Below are positions 1 through 11,660 of a DNA stretch of 64,000 nucleotides, piece by piece (the stretch's first letter is position 1; the number at the start of each line of letters is the position of its first letter). The DNA is from Paralvinella palmiformis (lineage: Eukaryota; Annelida; Polychaeta; Terebellida; Alvinellidae): the NCBI GenBank assembly GCA_025642065.1, contig JAODUP010000411.1:1-64000 (forward strand). Reading direction: 5' to 3'. The translations under genes and the position numbers were made by a program. The notes under the pieces were generated by a model. That model worked only from the letters and a program-made list of their open reading frames with translations. It did no database searches and was not told where the DNA came from.

Positions 1-150
1 TCTGCGCGTTAGAAGTATGGAATAACGCACTGGACCAGAGAATCACGAATTCAAACTCCAGACGATTCTACAGAAAACTGAATCTAGATCAGCGAATTTT
101 CATGCTGGTATATGTGTAATGTCTCACTAGTCATTAAATCTCTAAATTCA
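1..150 (+). repeat. Dispersed repeat, 'GCACTGG-CAGAGAATC' family, copy A
   Basis: A non-coding dispersed repeat. The core reads GCACTGGACCAGAGAATC followed by a GAATTCAAACTC block and a CAGACGATTCT block. The same order of blocks recurs near 9993 and 12407, and in weaker form near 20105, 30870, 36745 and 57440. A second short piece, CTGGACGATTCATCAG, lies near 177 and resembles the middle of copies D and G. Origin and mobility are unknown. The copy is cut by the window edge, so its start is not seen. Confidence 0.6.
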
Positions 151-292
151 TTAAAAAATATATGCTAATACAACATCTGGACGATTCATCAGTCGAAAAG
201 AATACACCATCCCCTTTTCATACTCGGCAAATAGTGTGGAGTGGCTATGTTAAACCTTTCTGATGGACCCGTCTGATGGAGTTGTCTGTTGT

Positions 293-650
293 TAGAGATG
301 TTTAAATATCGGTCCGGAGCGAATATCCTTTTCCGAATAAATCTCCATTCCGGATCCATATCCTGAATGCCTAGCCACTGATCTAACCTCCGTCATATAA
401 TGCAGGTTTGCAGCACTAATTGTCCCGGAGTGGTCTTCATTTGAGGATTCTGATACAATATGATAGCAGCGACGACTGAACGACATACCCCCGAGACGCC
501 ATCAACTCGAGGTCATCAAGTACTTTATCTAAGTACAAACTACTTACAGTTGTACCTGTATTAAGAGACGACCTCTGATTAGATCGATGAAAACGTCGAT
601 TTACCGGTGATATAATGTGTCTTTTATTATCGTAGTCGAATTGTTATCAT
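293..650. other. Unassigned single-copy-looking sequence
   Basis: No repeat, RNA gene or convincing coding frame is visible. A 64-codon minus-strand frame here has no recognisable features and is treated as chance. Confidence 0.4.
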
Positions 651-727
651 TCGTGTGGTGGTAGTGGTGGTGTTTGAGGTGGTTGAGGTGGTTGAGGAGG
701 TAATGGTAGTAGTGGTTGGGTGGGGAT
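650..727 (+). repeat. G-rich (GGT/GAGGTGGTT)n tract
   Basis: Degenerate GGT triplets with three near-tandem copies of the nonamer GAGGTGGTT. The + strand has many short GG runs, so weak G-quadruplex potential is possible but not shown. Confidence 0.6.
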
Positions 728-789
728 ATATTGATGTGAGTGGGTACTAATTATGGTTAATTCCCTCTAACTTGTTCCTTATCTATATA

Positions 790-1034
<245 letters not shown>

Positions 1035-1431
1035 AAAATAGGCTGATAGTTGTGAAAGACTATCATAAACCAGCTGCAACATGACAGCTGTTCATCTATA
1101 ATATTGGTAATCCCATTAATAAAGTGCCATAGTCTGAGCCAGTTACAACTCCAGTCAATTCTCAGTCCAGCTGTAGACGTGTAGCCAGCTGGAGCTGTTC
1201 TATCTGGTAATATGTCTGTTTTAGTTGGACTCTGAATGGCAATAAAACAATAAACATGGGGGTAGAGATAGAGAGGGGGAGATGGGACAAGAGAGGGAAA
1301 GAGAGGGGAGTGGCAGGGAGAGAGACATTAGCACAAAGCGGCGCAGTTATGTTTACGACATAATTTCTAATCAGATATGGATATAATTGAATATGGATGA
1401 TCTGGACATCTTGTGGCTCTGGGAGATAAAG

Positions 1432-1502
1432 AGAGATGGACAGACAGACAGACAGACAGAGAGATAAACAAAGAGATGCACAGACAGACAACCAGACAGA
1501 CG
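1432..1502. repeat. (CAGA)n microsatellite, interrupted
   Basis: Two short CAGA runs separated by a GAGATAAACAAAGAGATG-like spacer. Part of a purine-rich stretch starting near 1260. Confidence 0.8.
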
Positions 1503-1555
1503 GATGATTGTAGGCGTATGCCAAACAAGTTCAAATGCCTGTATAAAGTTTAAAG

Positions 1556-1730
1556 GAGTGAGTGAGTGAGTGAGTGAGTGAGTGAGTTCAGCGAGTGAGT
1601 CAGTGAGTCAGTCAGTCAGTGAATCAGTGAATCAGTGAATCAGTGAGTCAGGAAGTCAGTGAATGAATCAGTCCGTCAGTCAGTGAGTGAGTGAGTGAGT
1701 CAGTGAATCAGTGAATCAGTGAGTGAGTGA
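1556..1730. repeat. (GTGA)n/(GTCA)n tetranucleotide array
   Basis: Mixed GAGT, CAGT and AATCAGT tetramers. This is the same tetranucleotide family, in reverse orientation, as the (ACTC)n tails that follow SINEs elsewhere in the window. Confidence 0.9.
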
Positions 1731-2303
1731 CGCATATCCGCCTACAACACTCCCTATCCGCCATAGGTAGACGGGCCATTAACTATTGACAGACGACACG
1801 ACAACAGTATATACAGATAAAAAACCGGCTGTAAACAAGTTCATTAACCCTAGCCCCGCCCCATTACCCCATTACCTACAACAACAACAACAACGACAAC
1901 CCTCAATCAGCCCGACCCTCACCCCCACCACCCTCAGTCAGTCCTCACGGCGTATCCATAAACCTCAGGAGAGACAAATCCCTCTGTTTTAGCTAGGTCT
2001 GCGTCTATAAATCTTTTATTAAATGTCCTTCTAAGGGCTTTAGCCAACATCCACTCGCTAAAGTGAACTAATGAAACAAAAACCGTGCTAACGCGGCCGA
2101 GATTAGGGCAGCTTTTGTGGGGCTTGGCCTAGTTGGGGGGAAGTGCTGTGGGGTGGTGGGGAACAGTGGGATGATGGGGGTAATGTCGGTTAGGATGACA
2201 TGGGTTTTAGGATTCGAAGGAGTGACTCTAGGGAGGATGGAGCGGTTTGACGAAGTCCCTGGGGCAACAATATCGTAAAGGAAAGGAAGAGATATAAACT
2301 AAC

Positions 2304-2306
<3 letters not shown>

Positions 2307-2372
<66 letters not shown>
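2307..2372. repeat. (TA)33 microsatellite
   Basis: Pure TA dinucleotides. It abuts the upstream end of the 2385-2700 dispersed repeat; a second (TA)n tract follows that repeat at 2703. Confidence 0.95.
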
Positions 2373-2375
<3 letters not shown>

Positions 2376-2384
2376 GTACCCCGT

Positions 2385-2808
<424 letters not shown>

Positions 2809-3004
2809 GGGAGCAAAAAATTCTCACTCGCGCTCAAGCGTGAACACACACCACACACCTATACATACACACACACATACATACACATATACACACACTT
2901 ATCCAATATTAGCAATGCAAAATCGACTTTCTCCTTTGTTCACGACTAATGATCCACCTACCATTCATCACGGTGCACACTTAGGCATAAGGTCCGCATG
3001 GTTA

Positions 3005-3090
3005 ACGGGAGTCGAACCGAACTGCACCGGCCTTCCCGTCCGCCGCTCCATCGACTCAGCCCGACTAACCCATCCCAGATACGACCCTAG
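3005..3090 (-). mobile_element. tRNA-derived SINE head (probable)
   Basis: Read on the minus strand there is a perfect box-B-like GGTTCGACTCC preceded by a GC-rich arm and a GGTTAGTCGGGC segment placed like box A. It does not fold as a full tRNA by eye, so it is called a SINE head or tRNA relic, not a tRNA gene. No tail is recognised. Confidence 0.4.
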
Positions 3091-3399
3091 CGCAATGGTG
3101 CCGGTGAATCTTGGGGCCGGGGGGGGGTGTTCATAACACGACAATATGAAGATGATTTCAATTAGAGGAAGATCAAACGCTGTGTCTGACGAAGATTGAC
3201 CTTTACATCGGTCATATTGCGGCAGATTTTATGACAAATGTCGTTGTCGTTCATTTTTCACGCCATCTTGTCGCCTACAATGATCGTCAGAAATTGTTGG
3301 AGGACGGGAGGGGCGGGCTGGAATGAGGCGCGGCAGATGGGGAGACATCTCGTCGCAGAGGGCGCTCTTGTCGTCTTTAACCTTGACCTGAACCTAACC

Positions 3400-4265
3400 C
3401 CGGTCCGGTATCTCAGCCCGTCTAGAGGTTGTACGACGTTCACCTTTCCCCGCCATATTCCTCCCTTGACAGCCCTCCTACTTCATCCCAATCCGTCGTT
3501 CCATCAGTTTTTACCGTCCCGCCAAATCATCTTTTCGTCATCCTTATTTCGAGTCATCCTATCATCCCACTTTCCCGTCTTCCCGTCGTTTTATCTTTAC
3601 ATTACCCGTCGTTCCTATCAGCCTATCTTATCGCTATCCTATCTTCCCATCAACCTGTTATCAACCTATAGTCCCACCATCCCGTATTGTTGTCATCCCA
3701 TCTGCATGCTATTTCATCTTCCCACCAACCTATCTTTGACTTATCCAGCATCCAGATCATCTAAACTGATCATTAAGTTCTTCGTCTTGTCCAACCTTCC
3801 TTAAATCCAATCTCGTGTAATATTTCCCTAGCTCTTATCATCCTGTCTTCACATAGATTACTCATTTTCTTATCATTTGATTCACTTATATTCCTATTTT
3901 CCAAGTGCCCCCTCTCTCTGTGTGTATGTGCGTGCGTGTGTGCATGTGTGTGCGTGCGTGCGTGTGTACCTGTGTGTGCATGTGTGCGTGTGTGTAGGTT
4001 TGTATCCCCGGTATTTATGTATTCCTGTCTTCTTACCATTTCATCTTCTTCAGTCTGGTTATTTTCCTTTTAGCTTCCTGTCAACCATTTCCCGGTCTTC
4101 CCATCTTCCTAAAAATCGACCTTATCCCTTTCTTGTGACCTTTGGCTAACCTTCATATTTTCCTGTCTAATTCTATCCCTTCCTACCCCTTCAATGTATC
4201 ACCAGACCATCCTCCCCTCATCCTTTTTTACATCCTATCTAACGCCTGTCTAAAACTACCATCCT
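3400..4265 (+). repeat. Pyrimidine-rich degenerate repeat with internal GT tract
   Basis: Loosely repeated words such as CATCCTATC, TTCCCATC and AACCTATC at roughly 11-13 bp spacing, strongly strand-asymmetric (T and C on +). A GT-rich tract with GCGT units sits at 3918-4010. Long frames across it reflect the repeat, not coding. Confidence 0.6.
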
Positions 4266-4269
4266 GTCT

Positions 4270-5330
4270 GAGCCCGCACATCGTAATAGCGGGGTGCCGC
4301 CAGATGTCGCCAATTGTCTGGAGACGAGAACACATCAACGCCGCCATTAGCCAAGAAGATTGTCTCCCATTCCGGATACTGCCTCACAAATCCGACATAT
4401 TCAACAATGGCGACGCTGATTTACGACATCGGATCCATTTCTGGTTGCCGTAAATCGGCTCCGGTAACAAAGACGACCGGCTTCGTGATGCGCGCTCTGA
4501 TTGGTCGGTTTTATAACACCTCGTTTCCCGGATGTTACGCTAAAGGCACCATATTCTAGCTAGTGTCCAGATTCCATCCCCAGCGCGGAATCGCCAACGA
4601 AGATCAAGAACATCCTCATGGCTTCTGGGATACGAACGAGGTAAAAAGAGATTTATTAACGGAGATTGAAACCGAAAAAGAGCGACAAATTTCGAAAAAG
4701 GGGAGATTTGACTTTTAAATGTTCCGGAATATGTTGCAGATTTATTCTTTCTTTTATTCCCCGGGATTCGAATCAGATCCATATTGGGGATAAGGCGGGA
4801 TTGGCGATGCTATTCGAAGCTCAATCCAGATTTCAATCCGCGGCAAATAACTCCGGACGGATCCGAATTAATGCATATGAAAACATGACCCAATTGACTC
4901 GGGAAAATTAAAGATTACAACAACAACTTCCATCAACATCACCAGCAACGGGCGAAAAAAAGGATTTCCAATCCAGAATTGACGTAGTCCCTATTGAAGC
5001 GAGCCAATTCATCAATCACCTCGCTTACCGCATCGTAACGCGGCCATGATTGATTGCCATGGTAACCGATAGAAACAAATTCGATACCGGACCGCCGACG
5101 GGGTGGCCACGTTTCCGACTTCCGGTCTATTTTTCGTCTGGCCGGGGCTCCCATCACCAGCACAGCGTTAATGACGCACCATGTGACGTGTCGGCGTTCG
5201 GGATTATTCGGGATCCGGAAGAAATTTGACGTCGATTTTTCGGATAAGCGTGATGGCCGTTTTATCCGAGTTTCGCCTCCGCGCTTCTGGCGGCCGTCTT
5301 TTGGTATTTTGATCTATTAAATTTGGAGAT
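4270..5330. other. Non-repetitive island, candidate regulatory DNA
   Basis: Higher GC than its surroundings, no tandem repeats, many TCCGGAT-type words, an ATGCATATGA motif near 4871 (POU-like) and an X-box-like element at 5053. No credible coding frame. Regulatory function is inference from motif content. Confidence 0.35.
5053..5066 (-). promoter_or_regulatory. X-box-like RFX site 1
   Basis: ATTGCCATGGTAAC on +, i.e. GTTACCATGGCAAT on minus. It has two RFX-type half-sites (GTTACC and GGCAAT) with an AT spacer. RFX factors drive ciliary genes in animals through X-boxes of this form. Binding is inferred. Confidence 0.5.
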
Positions 5331-5537
5331 TTTCTCTTTATATTTTCGATTTTTTTTAATAAATCTTCGAGAGCAGGTGTGACTGGTGAAATTTATTACA
5401 TGAACTAATTTTATGAAATAACTGAAGGTCATTTATATACGATTATAATATTCTGAGTTTGGTATTGGAACTGGTGGCGCTCCTAATCGTCTAGCGGAGG
5501 TTGCTGTGATCATAGCTGCTGATTTCACTGATTGTAG

Positions 5538-5571
<34 letters not shown>
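5538..5571. repeat. (GTCT)n microsatellite
   Basis: About eight pure GTCT units. Confidence 0.95.
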
Positions 5572-5666
5572 TTAGTAAGAAATTACACTTCCCTGCACAA
5601 AAAGTAATCTATCTGGAAACCGGTCTACAGATTTGTGATTATCTGTGCGAGTACCATTTCAAATAC

Positions 5667-5765
5667 TGCTAAATACACGCACATACACACGTCGGCACAC
5701 ACCGATACATACATAGACACACATAAATACACACACACACACACACACAGACACACACACACCTC
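5667..5765. repeat. (AC)n-rich imperfect tract
   Basis: AC dinucleotides broken by AT, GT and GA words; pure for about 20 bp near 5730-5750. Confidence 0.85.
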
Positions 5766-6019
5766 TAGCCAACATAACCCATACAATAAACACATTGTCA
5801 CATCAAATATTTATCATCAAACAAAAACCTAATATCGATTAAACGCCAAATTACATATACTGAGTCATGTTGACCTGTGTCTATATACAAAGATTATATA
5901 TGTGTTAATGCATATCTGTGTGGCTGCGTGTACAACAATTGCCTGTATAAAGTATACACATACACATACATACACACATACACGTGGTCGGATATTAATA
6001 TATACCGATATCAGTACTA

Positions 6020-6175
6020 ACTGGCTGAATAACCGACCGAATGATTGAATGAATGAATAATAAACTGACTGACTGCAAGAATGAATAAATGACTGAATGA
6101 CTGGCTCAGTCACTCTCGCACTCACCTACTCACTCAACCAGCCAATCATTCAATCAATCGATCGATCGATCATCC
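6020..6175. repeat. Degenerate tetranucleotide tract (GAAT/GACT, then ACTC/AATC/GATC)
   Basis: Runs of GAATGAAT, GACTGACT, CACTCACT and CAATCAAT-type tetramers, ending in a short GATCGATCGATCGATC run. Confidence 0.75.
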
Positions 6176-6258
6176 TTACCGTAACAACGTATCAATCCCA
6201 GCCCGTGCCACAAAAACAATACCCGATCAGTACAACAGTAATATAATATATCAGATAA

Positions 6259-6307
6259 ATCTAAACATCAATCTAAACATCAATCTAAACATCAATCTAA
6301 ACATCAA
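6259..6307 (+). repeat. 12-bp tandem repeat, about 4 copies
   Basis: Unit AATCTAAACATC, four nearly identical copies, indicating a recent small expansion. Confidence 0.9.
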
Positions 6308-6429
6308 TATATAACGCTCTGCTAGCCAATATCTTATTAATAACCTCGTATAGATGGGTGGGGGGAGGGGTGTCATCTGGTACAGAAAAACTTGTTTAAT
6401 CAGAACTATCAGTCACAGCTACGACGATA

Positions 6430-6531
6430 ATCTCACCTGAGATATATAGCCGAAGGGCTTAACGTTGAATAGGTGAGATAACCAGGCTGAAGCCTTTTAT
6501 TGGTGGATGAAACAGCGCACGACAGTCGTGC
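6430..6531. other. Inverted repeat and 15-bp odd palindrome
   Basis: ATCTCACCT (6430-6438) and AGGTGAGAT (6471-6479) are 9-bp inverted arms with a 32-bp loop. Downstream, GCACGAC-A-GTCGTGC (6517-6531) is a perfect odd palindrome followed by TATATA. Function unknown. Confidence 0.4.
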
Positions 6532-6539
6532 CCATATAT

Positions 6540-7380
6540 AGCAGCCTAGAAATAAAAGACGGCTTGCCAGCCTGCCACAATCTATACTATCAAATATGAT
6601 TTATTATTCCGCCAGAATTTCTGCTGATATATTTTGCCTTCACCCATCGGAATTGCTCCGATATCACTACATCAACAAAACCAATTGGACCAACCGGCGG
6701 CACGGACGACATCCGTGAGCCTCGATTTCGCCTTCTCCCACCCCTCCCCCCGCTCGACAACAGTGATTAACAGTTGCTGAACAATTTGCGACTCATCGCA
6801 AATTGAAATCGAAGACAATGCATCATCGGAAGGACATTGAAAAGTCACAATTTCGACGCCATTGCGAGCTGTATCATCCGGCTTAAAATTGATGAAGCTG
6901 TTGGTGTCATGTGGTCGGATTGCATACCCAATAAATAATTTATTTAGAAATACACACTTAGAGAAGAGCATTTATTGTCAGACACACCTGTGTTTACATC
7001 TACCGACTAATCCGTAGAAAATATATCCGCATTCTATACCACAGGCCTATTATGAATTAATTAGACGAATTTGCTGGCCAACTGTAGTTTTAACGGAGTG
7101 AATTCGTTTGGCCGGTATATGCAGGGGGTCGGTAAATCGAAGTGCCCGCTAACCGAAGTTCGACTGTAGTTGTTTATGATAAGATCTGGTTGTGAGATTT
7201 ATCTTTATGAGAAAGCTCCAATTCTCGCCCGACATTGTCTCGAAGATTGCTATAACGTCTAATCAGCCATAGCTTTATAGTAACGGGCAGCCGCCATCTT
7301 GGTCTTCTCGGTACGCCAGTCACGTGTAGGTCACGTGATGACTGGCTAGGATAAACGACCACGTTAATGGCAGACCGTTA
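6540..7380. other. Unassigned non-repetitive sequence
   Basis: No repeat array. A 99-codon minus frame at 6672-6971 has normal composition but no recognisable domain. A TCACGTGA palindrome at 7331-7338 sits next to another CACGTG at about 7321. Confidence 0.35.
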
Positions 7381-7384
7381 TATC

Positions 7385-7865
7385 CCGACTGGTGTTTATA
7401 TATTGTTATATCATAGGCGGTGATTATATATTGCTATATCACAGGTGGTGTTTATATTTTGCTGTATTACCGGCGGTGTTTATAAGTTGCTATATCACGA
7501 GAGGTGTTTATGCATTGTTATATAACGGGTGATGTTTACATATTACTGTATTATGAAAGGTGTTTATATGCTATTATATTAGGGGTGGCGTTTATATATT
7601 GCTATATCACAGGTGTTGTTTATATTTTGTGGTAATACCGGCGGTGTTTATAAATTGTTATATCACGGATGGGGTTTATAAATTGTTATATCACGGGCGG
7701 TGTTTATGCATTGTTATATAACAGCTGATGTTTACATATTACTGCATTACGAGGGGTGTTTATATGCTTTTATATTACGGGTGGTGTTTATATATTGCTA
7801 TATTACGGGCCATGATTATATGTTTTCTATCACGGCCTGGTATATATATTGTTATATCGCTGGGA
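7385..7865 (+). repeat. 28-bp minisatellite with higher-order structure
   Basis: About 17 diverged copies of a 28-bp unit, roughly GGTGTTTATATATTGCTATA plus TCACGGGC. Units fall into recognisable variants, and an ordered run of about six variants near 7442-7610 recurs near 7618-7800 with one extra unit, so a block of several units was duplicated. AT-rich except for the GG.GG junction. No coding frame. Confidence 0.9.
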
Positions 7866-8109
7866 GAGTCATCATTCTAATAGCTAATCTGTGGCATATA
7901 AAGTATATCAACTGTAACATTGTCAGCAATACAATAAAATACAGATGTTTTACTGTAAAATTTCATCTGTAACATCACAAATCATCTGTGCCAGCATCAA
8001 GCAATCTATGACATCAAACACTAACTGTAACGTATTGTAATACTTGTAACATCACACACAATCTAGATTACAATACGATGGCTGTAATATGAAACTTCTG
8101 GTCAATGAC

Positions 8110-8230
8110 ATCGAACATCACACACATACACACACGCGCGCGTGCATACACACAAACGCACCCATACACACGTACAAACACACACACGTACACACACACA
8201 CACACACCCAGCTAAAACACAAACACACGT

Positions 8231-8296
<66 letters not shown>

Positions 8297-8400
8297 CATA
8301 CACAGGCGCACACATTCATACACACACAAACACACACACAAATACACTCATTAATGAACACATGCATATACATGAACCCAGGCACGCACACACACATACA
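8110..8400. repeat. (AC)n - (TA)n - (AC)n compound array
   Basis: AC-rich tract with CG and GT interruptions, (AT)n 8253-8293, then further imperfect CACA. Open frames on both strands are repeat translations. Confidence 0.95.
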
Positions 8401-8439
8401 AACATAACAAGATTGCCTGTAACATTGTCTGTAACAATA

Positions 8440-8740
8440 GCTGTAGCATCGTCTTTAACGTCGACTTTCCGGATGACTCCGTCTCACGTGATCCGGAAGG
8501 GACAATTCGAAGGACGGACATCAAGTTAACGAAGGTTACCATGGCGACAGGTTACAATGATGACGTAATAATGACAATCACCGGTTAACGAGCCATCAGC
8601 GCCTTCTCGTAATGACGTCACGGCGTCCATTGTGACGGCTGACGCGTCGTGAGCGCACTTCCGTTCTTCCGCCATCTTTGGCCATCTCATTTACATACAG
8701 CCCCAGAGCCCTCTGTCGGTCGTTAATGGCATCATGTGAT
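8440..8740. other. Non-repetitive island with X-box, CRE and E-box motifs
   Basis: In about 300 bp: TCACGTGA (8484-8491), an X-box-like element (8535-8548), TGACGTCA (8613-8620), CCGGAAG (ETS type) and CTTCCGCCATCTT (ETS/YY1 type). This cluster resembles an animal promoter or proximal enhancer. No exon is recognised on either side. Confidence 0.45.
8535..8548 (+). promoter_or_regulatory. X-box-like RFX site 2
   Basis: GTTACCATGGCGAC: two inverted half-sites (GTTACC and GGCGAC) with AT between. Confidence 0.5.
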
Positions 8741-8895
8741 CAAAGCCCGGTTATGTTGTCCGCGTTCCCGAAAACGCCATAGTCATAAACTAGTCGATGA
8801 AGATGGCACAGTCAGTAGGTCGCTGGACCGAATGGTGGGGATTTGTCGGGTTCGGAACCAGCCCACGCTGGGACTATCTTACGGATATTGGTTTG

Positions 8896-9069
8896 GGCGC
8901 CTCCGTAGTCTAACTGGTAACGCGTTGGATCAGAGATCACTGCCACCTCAGTTCGAAACTCAGCATGGGCATAACTGAAGGGTGTTTCATCTATAACTTC
9001 GTTTCATTACCTTTGGAGGTCGCTGGGCCCATTTAGTCTACCGTGTGCACCAAAGTGGCCTTAAAAACC
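8896..9069 (+). mobile_element. tRNA-derived SINE, near full length
   Basis: The Pol III head has a box-A-like TAGTCTAACTGG and a box-B-like AGTTCGAAACTC with usual spacing. A tRNA-unrelated tail follows with GGGTGTTTCAT, a CATTACCTTTGGAGG block, a GGGCCCATTTAGTCT block, GTGCACCAAAGTGGCC and then an (ATC)n end. The same tail order is seen in reverse at 19145-19315 and in diverged form at 27856-28050, 39325-39475 and 63000-63150. It encodes no protein and would depend on a LINE for movement. Confidence 0.85.
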
Positions 9070-9099
9070 AATCATCATCATCATCATCATCATCATCAT
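9070..9099 (+). repeat. (ATC)10 tail/junction
   Basis: Pure triplets joining the end of the forward SINE to the end of an inverted SINE head. Confidence 0.9.
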
Positions 9100-9166
9100 G
9101 GATATTCGAACACGGGTGGTAGTGATCTGTGATCCAGCACGCTAACGCTAGACCACGGTGGCGCCC
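9100..9166 (-). mobile_element. SINE head, inverted relative to its neighbour
   Basis: On the minus strand it starts GGCGCCACCGTGGTCTAGCG and contains GTGTTCGAATATCC (box B). It matches the 8896 head over about 65 bp, including the GGATCA.AGATCACT.CCACC block, but no tail is seen. With its neighbour it forms an inverted repeat around the (ATC)n loop. Confidence 0.8.
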
Positions 9167-9399
9167 GATGTATTATTGAAGCAAACAAGGGCAACTCAAT
9201 TAGATGTTGAGTTTGATCGAAATATATACGTATCAAATATAAAGATCTTAACCCACACTGGATCAGGATCTGCGGCATGATACGGTATACCTCCCAGTGT
9301 GTCGAGTGACTGACGTCCAATTCCCAGCGTCTACATAAAACTTGAAGCTGTCTAAAACGTCCTTAGATCAGTGTTCAACATCCTCCGGCCACCCCCGCA

Positions 9400-9660
9400 C
9401 GAAGCACCGGACGGTTAGTTCTAACACGTGACTCCCGACGAGACTAACCAATATAGCGGCCAAACAGGTCAGCCATTTTTGTTCTCGTTCCGACATTCGG
9501 GTAATATAACTATGCTAATACGATGGTCATTAGTACGGCCGTAGTGACGTCATTAGGATAAAGGTGGCCGTGACGTCATTCGGTTATTAGTCACGTGTAG
9601 TTGGTCATCCCAGAGATATTGTTGACGATCATCTGGTAGATGGCGTAGCTACTGAAGTCG
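9400..9660. other. Non-repetitive island with paired CRE motifs
   Basis: Two perfect TGACGTCA sites 26 bp apart (9545-9552 and 9571-9578), plus CACGTG at about 9426 and 9592. Candidate CREB/ATF- and bHLH-type regulatory element. Confidence 0.4.
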
Positions 9661-9992
9661 GTCGGGGGGGGGGGCATGTAACGATCTGATTAGATGTATA
9701 TGTTTATTTAGTTATTTGTTTGTTTATTCCACCCCCTCCCAAACAAAAACAAATATCCACAATAAAAACAACAACAACAACAACAACCGGCTAGCATGAT
9801 TATCTATCTTTCTATATTTCCATCCATAAATCTAATTATCTATCTATCTATCAATCTGTCTATCTATTGATATATTCGTCCAGCTGTTTATGTACTTGTT
9901 TATCAATTTATTTATTCCACTATCAACAAATATATGTTTGTATTTTATTGTTTGTATTTCATATTGTGTGTGTACGTGTGTGTATGTTTTTA

Positions 9993-10125
9993 GCTGTGTA
10001 TAATAAGGCACAGGCACAGAGAATCTCGAACCGTGAATTCAAACTCTGGACGTTTCTTCAGGGGGCTGAATCCAGAGTGGCGACTTTTCTTGCTGAGACA
10101 TGTGTCAGTCAATTCGTCATTCGGT
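9993..10125 (+). repeat. Dispersed repeat, copy B, preceded by GT tract
   Basis: TTTAGCTGTGTATAATAAGG leads into GCACAGGCACAGAGAATC, a GAATTCAAACTC block, a CTGAATCCAGA block and a GTGTCAGTCAATTCGTCA block. Homologous to copy A over 110 bp and to copy C. A GT-rich tract lies immediately upstream and GTCA/GTCAGT tetramers downstream. Confidence 0.75.
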
Positions 10126-10221
10126 CAGTCAGTGACCAAATAATTCAGTTAGTCAGTCAGTTACTTAGTGAGTCAGTCAGTCAGACATTCATCCATATAC
10201 TCATATATACATTTTAGGCCG

Positions 10222-10310
10222 CCCTCTAGTAGCCGAAGTGGTAGAGAACAACGCTCTATACATCCCGATCGGGGTAACAATACGCTAGTCCATGTAGGAT
10301 GTTTCATTTC
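10222..10310 (+). mobile_element. tRNA-derived SINE fragment
   Basis: Box-A-like TAGCCGAAGTGG followed by a weak box-B region (GATCGGGGTAACAATAC) and a GTAGGATGTTTCATTTCCCA segment like other SINE tails here. It leads straight into (ACTC)-type tetramers. Confidence 0.55.
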
Positions 10311-10425
10311 CCACTCACTCTATCACTCACCCATTCATTCGTTTATTCTTCCATTCATTCATTCACACTCACTTACTCATCCACCCACCCACTTACTCAC
10401 TCATTTACATACTCATTCAGCCACC
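10310..10425 (+). repeat. Degenerate (ACTC/ATTC)n tract
   Basis: CACTCACT, CATTCATT and CCACCCAC tetramers immediately after the SINE fragment. Confidence 0.8.
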
Positions 10426-10496
10426 TAAAATAGTCTAACGCGTAGAAAGTAATTTGTAAATGAACCAATTATGAACAAAACGAAGAGAAGACAGAC

Positions 10497-10623
10497 GGGA
10501 CAGACAGACAGATAGACACCTAGACAGATAAGCATACAGACAGATAAACATACAGACAGATAAACATACAAAGACATACACATACACAAACAAACAAATG
10601 CACACAACACACACACACACACA

Positions 10624-10659
<36 letters not shown>
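10497..10659. repeat. (CAGA/CATACAGATAAA)n, (CA)n, (TA)n compound array
   Basis: CAGACAGATAAACATA words, then a short CA tract and (TA)n 10629-10659. Confidence 0.9.
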
Positions 10660-10662
<3 letters not shown>

Positions 10663-10699
10663 ACACCCACACGCACGCGCGTCATCTATCATACAGTTC

Positions 10700-11165
10700 A
10701 CTTAGCGACGAGAGGTTTCTAAAGGATAACATTCAGTCTACAGTTCCGGACCTACAAGTTGGGACAGGAAGTCACATCACCCCCCCCCACCCCCCACCTC
10801 TACCACTCTCAGCCGGGGGTTTTCAGGTGTTGGTGCTACGAGCCCATTTGAGATGCTGCAGAATTCCAGCATTCGGCCTCCCAGGCATCTCACGGCTGTA
10901 ATTTGTTTAAGATTCAAGATTTAAGATATTAAAAATTGGTAGAAACTCTCCTCGGGCATGGCCTGGGCTAGACCGTCGTAGATATCGTATCATGATGGCT
11001 GAGTCGTCGGGAGTTCACTTAGTATTGGAAGGGTTCTTGCTTCGCATCTTCTGTCTACTGTTTGTGTGCTCGATGAAGAATTGGGATCTAGTTTGGGGAG
11101 GTTATTTGCATAACAAAGGATTATTGTATTTGGATTGTACGATGTTTGATGGCGTCTGCTTGGAC
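10700..11165. other. Unassigned sequence
   Basis: Contains a C-rich run near 10780 and otherwise no array, RNA gene or convincing coding frame. Confidence 0.3.
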
Positions 11166-11166
11166 A

Positions 11167-11168
<2 letters not shown>

Positions 11169-11239
<71 letters not shown>

Positions 11240-11372
11240 GGTCGGTCGGTCAGCGGCCGTCGGTCCGGTCGGTAGGTCGGTCGGTCGATCGGTCGGTCGG
11301 TTTGTCTGTCTGTCTGTCTGTCTATCTGTCAAATATGTGTCTGTCTGTCTGTCTGTCAGTCTGTCAGTTGTT
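11169..11372 (+). repeat. (GTCT)n and (GTCG)n tetranucleotide array
   Basis: Pure GTCT for about 70 bp, then GGTC/GTCG variants with CpG (11238-11300), then GTCT again. The 142-codon + frame across it is repeat translation. Confidence 0.95.
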
Positions 11373-11579
11373 CTATGTGTATATATATTTTTATGTCGGT
11401 CAAAATTTCAAAACCTATAGTTCTTTATATATTAATATTAATGTATGTGTATTTATGTTATGTAGAGAGATAGGGCGTGAACTTTCTAAATGTCATCACG
11501 TGTAGCGGTAAGAGAACATTAGATTACATCAATAAATAACTTATAACTTATGACATCATTAACATCCGAACCACATAAA

Positions 11580-11648
<69 letters not shown>

Positions 11649-11660
11649 CACACACACTTA
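11580..11660. repeat. (CA)n(TA)n microsatellite
   Basis: CA to about 11607, then TA to about 11647 with one GTA break, then CACACACAC. Confidence 0.95.

Noticed and set aside
3238..3804. 188-codon + frame
   Set aside because: Runs through a pyrimidine-rich degenerate repeat, which gives a Pro/Ser/Leu-rich product without domain.
8089..8529. 146-codon + frame and several minus frames
   Set aside because: AC and TA microsatellite translation.
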